Source: M3007 sp964392655
GTDB lineage: Bacteria > Bacteroidota > Bacteroidia > Chitinophagales > Saprospiraceae
Length of the DNA stretch: 5,349 nucleotides
Reading direction: 5' to 3'
Assembly (NCBI GenBank): GCA_964392655.1
Contig: CAYMQY010000267.1
Span: 1 to 5,349 of the forward strand
The notes under the pieces were generated by a model. It had not been told where the DNA came from. It saw only the letters and a list, made by a program, of their open reading frames with translations, and did not search any database. Below, piece after piece: positions 4,495-5,349 of the stretch (its first letter is position 1; each line of letters begins with the position of its first letter). A program made the translations under genes and the position numbers.

Positions 4495-5349
4495 ATGCCA
4501 CTGTTTCCGCACTACCACGGCCCGCCGCTGATCGAGCAGGTCTGCAGCGTCGAGAACCTGACGCTGGCCTGGCGGCGGGTAAACAGCAACATCCAGGTGG
4601 CCCGGCGCGGGCGCAGCGCCGGCCCCGACGCGGTGACGCTGCGCGATTTCGAGGCCGATTGGACGCGCCAGATGACCCAGCTGGCCGACGAGCTGCGCAG
4701 CGGCGCGTACCGGCCGCTGCCGCCCAGGCGCGTGTCGATCCCCAAGGCCGGCGGCGGCGCCCGCGCCATCGCGATCCTGACCGTGCGCGACCGCGTGGCC
4801 CAGCGCGCGGTGCAGCAGGTGCTCGAGCCGCTGTTCGACCCGCTGTTTCTCGATTGCTCATACGGCTGCCGCCCGCATGTCGGCGTGCCCGAGGCGGTGG
4901 CGCGCGTGGCGCGCTATGCCGAGCAGGGGCTTACCTGGGTGGCCGACGCCGACGTGGCCAGCTATTTCGACAGCATCGACCAGCGGATCTTGCTGGCGCT
5001 GCTGCGCCAGCGCATCGACGAGCCGGCGCTGCTGCAGCTGATCGGCCAGTGGCTGGCGGCCGGCGCGCTTCACGAAGCAGAGAGCGCCCCGGTGGCGGCG
5101 CCCGAGGCCTGGCCGGCGCGCTGGGGCCAGGCGCTACGGCGGTTTGTGCCGGGGCAGGCGGCCCCAGGCTTCTACCCTGGCGCTGTGCTGCCACTCGACC
5201 TGAGCGACCCGTATACGGCGGCGATGCTAGAGCAGCCGATCGCACCACAGCCACCGGGCTACCCGGCGGCCGGCGCGGGGGGCGGCATCGAGCAGCACCT
5301 ATGGACGGCGATGATGGTTGCCAAGCCGGTGCTGAACGGCGCGAAACTG
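4495..5349 (+). CDS. Group II intron-like reverse transcriptase, 3' end outside window
   Basis: Seen: 285 residues open to the last base. Residues 20-70 match the RT0 region of group II-type enzymes (AGPDAVTLRDF at 42-52, then a helix ending RSGAYRPLPPRRV). Residues 77-128 contain RT1 and RT2: PRRVSIPK, G-x-R, ILTVRDRVAQRAVQ, LEPLFDP and SYGCRPH. Residues 150-162 (ADADVASYFDSID) are RT3, with the first catalytic Asp at 153 (codon 4951). Residues 164-190 are RT4. Known: such enzymes copy RNA into DNA. Odd: instead of a close-following G-x-P-Q-G-G motif (RT5), residues 191-285 are a Pro/Ala/Gly-rich insertion with a hydrophobic LWTAMMVAKPVL segment; the Y-x-D-D motif must lie beyond the window. 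It is not within a group II intron, since the RNase H gene ends 22 bases upstream, and no msr/msd or template repeat is visible. Pairing with RNase H suggests DNA synthesis and RNA removal. RT identity is sure; subgroup is not. Confidence 0.9.
   Translation, partial: MPLFPHYHGPPLIEQVCSVENLTLAWRRVNSNIQVARRGRSAGPDAVTLRDFEADWTRQMTQLADELRSGAYRPLPPRRVSIPKAGGGARAIAILTVRDRVAQRAVQQVLEPLFDPLFLDCSYGCRPHVGVPEAVARVARYAEQGLTWVADADVASYFDSIDQRILLALLRQRIDEPALLQLIGQWLAAGALHEAESAPVAAPEAWPARWGQALRRFVPGQAAPGFYPGAVLPLDLSDPYTAAMLEQPIAPQPPGYPAAGAGGGIEQHLWTAMMVAKPVLNGAKL

Noticed and set aside
3412..4518. Minus-strand open frame of 368 codons across the membrane and RNase H genes
   Set aside because: It runs antisense over several plus-strand genes with recognisable domains, and its product is Arg/Pro/Ala-rich noise, as expected for high-GC shadow frames.
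4473..5349. Group II intron, retron or diversity-generating element around the reverse transcriptase
   Set aside because: The RNase H coding region ends 22 bases upstream, leaving no room for intron domains I-III or an msr/msd next to the start, and no template/variable repeat pair is visible. Elements 3' of the window cannot be excluded.

Overview
The window looks like one densely packed, single-strand (+) operon from a high-GC bacterium. GC is roughly 70 percent by eye, third codon positions are strongly G/C, and most starts have A-rich GGAG/GGAGG ribosome binding sites. The gene set (a divergent 'Tubulin_2'-type tubulin/FtsZ relative, a signal-anchored membrane protein, many Ala/Leu/Arg/Pro-rich proteins) fits a filamentous Chloroflexota such as the Roseiflexus/Kouleothrix side of the phylum. 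That placement rests on style and gene type, not on a marker gene, and is tentative. No minus-strand gene, RNA gene, CRISPR array, insertion sequence, promoter or terminator could be supported. No stretch over 300 bases lacks a gene; the longest true gap is 41 bases.

Layout: 1-1158 is the 3' part of a tubulin/FtsZ-like GTPase-fold gene (5' end outside). 1200-2513 encodes a helix- and coiled-coil-rich 437-residue protein without a recognised family, possibly a detached C-terminal half of the tubulin-like protein. 2510-2698 is a 62-residue, extremely arginine-rich protein that overlaps both neighbours by ATGA. 2695-3726 is a secreted-then-anchored type I membrane protein: signal peptide, outer domain, Pro-rich stalk, one TM helix, cytoplasmic beta-rich tail. 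At 3723 another ATGA start with a strong ribosome binding site opens a frame running to 4472, whose C-terminal part is a complete RNase H domain (RVT_3 type). Nested in another frame, 3811-4023 encodes a two-helix membrane peptide. 4495 to the window end is the 5' part of a group II intron-like reverse transcriptase that is not inside an intron; its sequence shows motifs RT0 to RT4 and then an unusual long insertion.

How it may work together (inference): tight coupling suggests co-production of a tubulin-like filament or switch, its helical partner, membrane proteins that could tether it, and a reverse transcriptase/RNase H pair able to make DNA from RNA and remove the RNA strand. A reverse transcriptase plus RNase H in one transcript with a membrane-linked tubulin homologue is not an arrangement I recognise as a described system. 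A defence/conflict or RNA-templated function is possible but not shown by the sequence.
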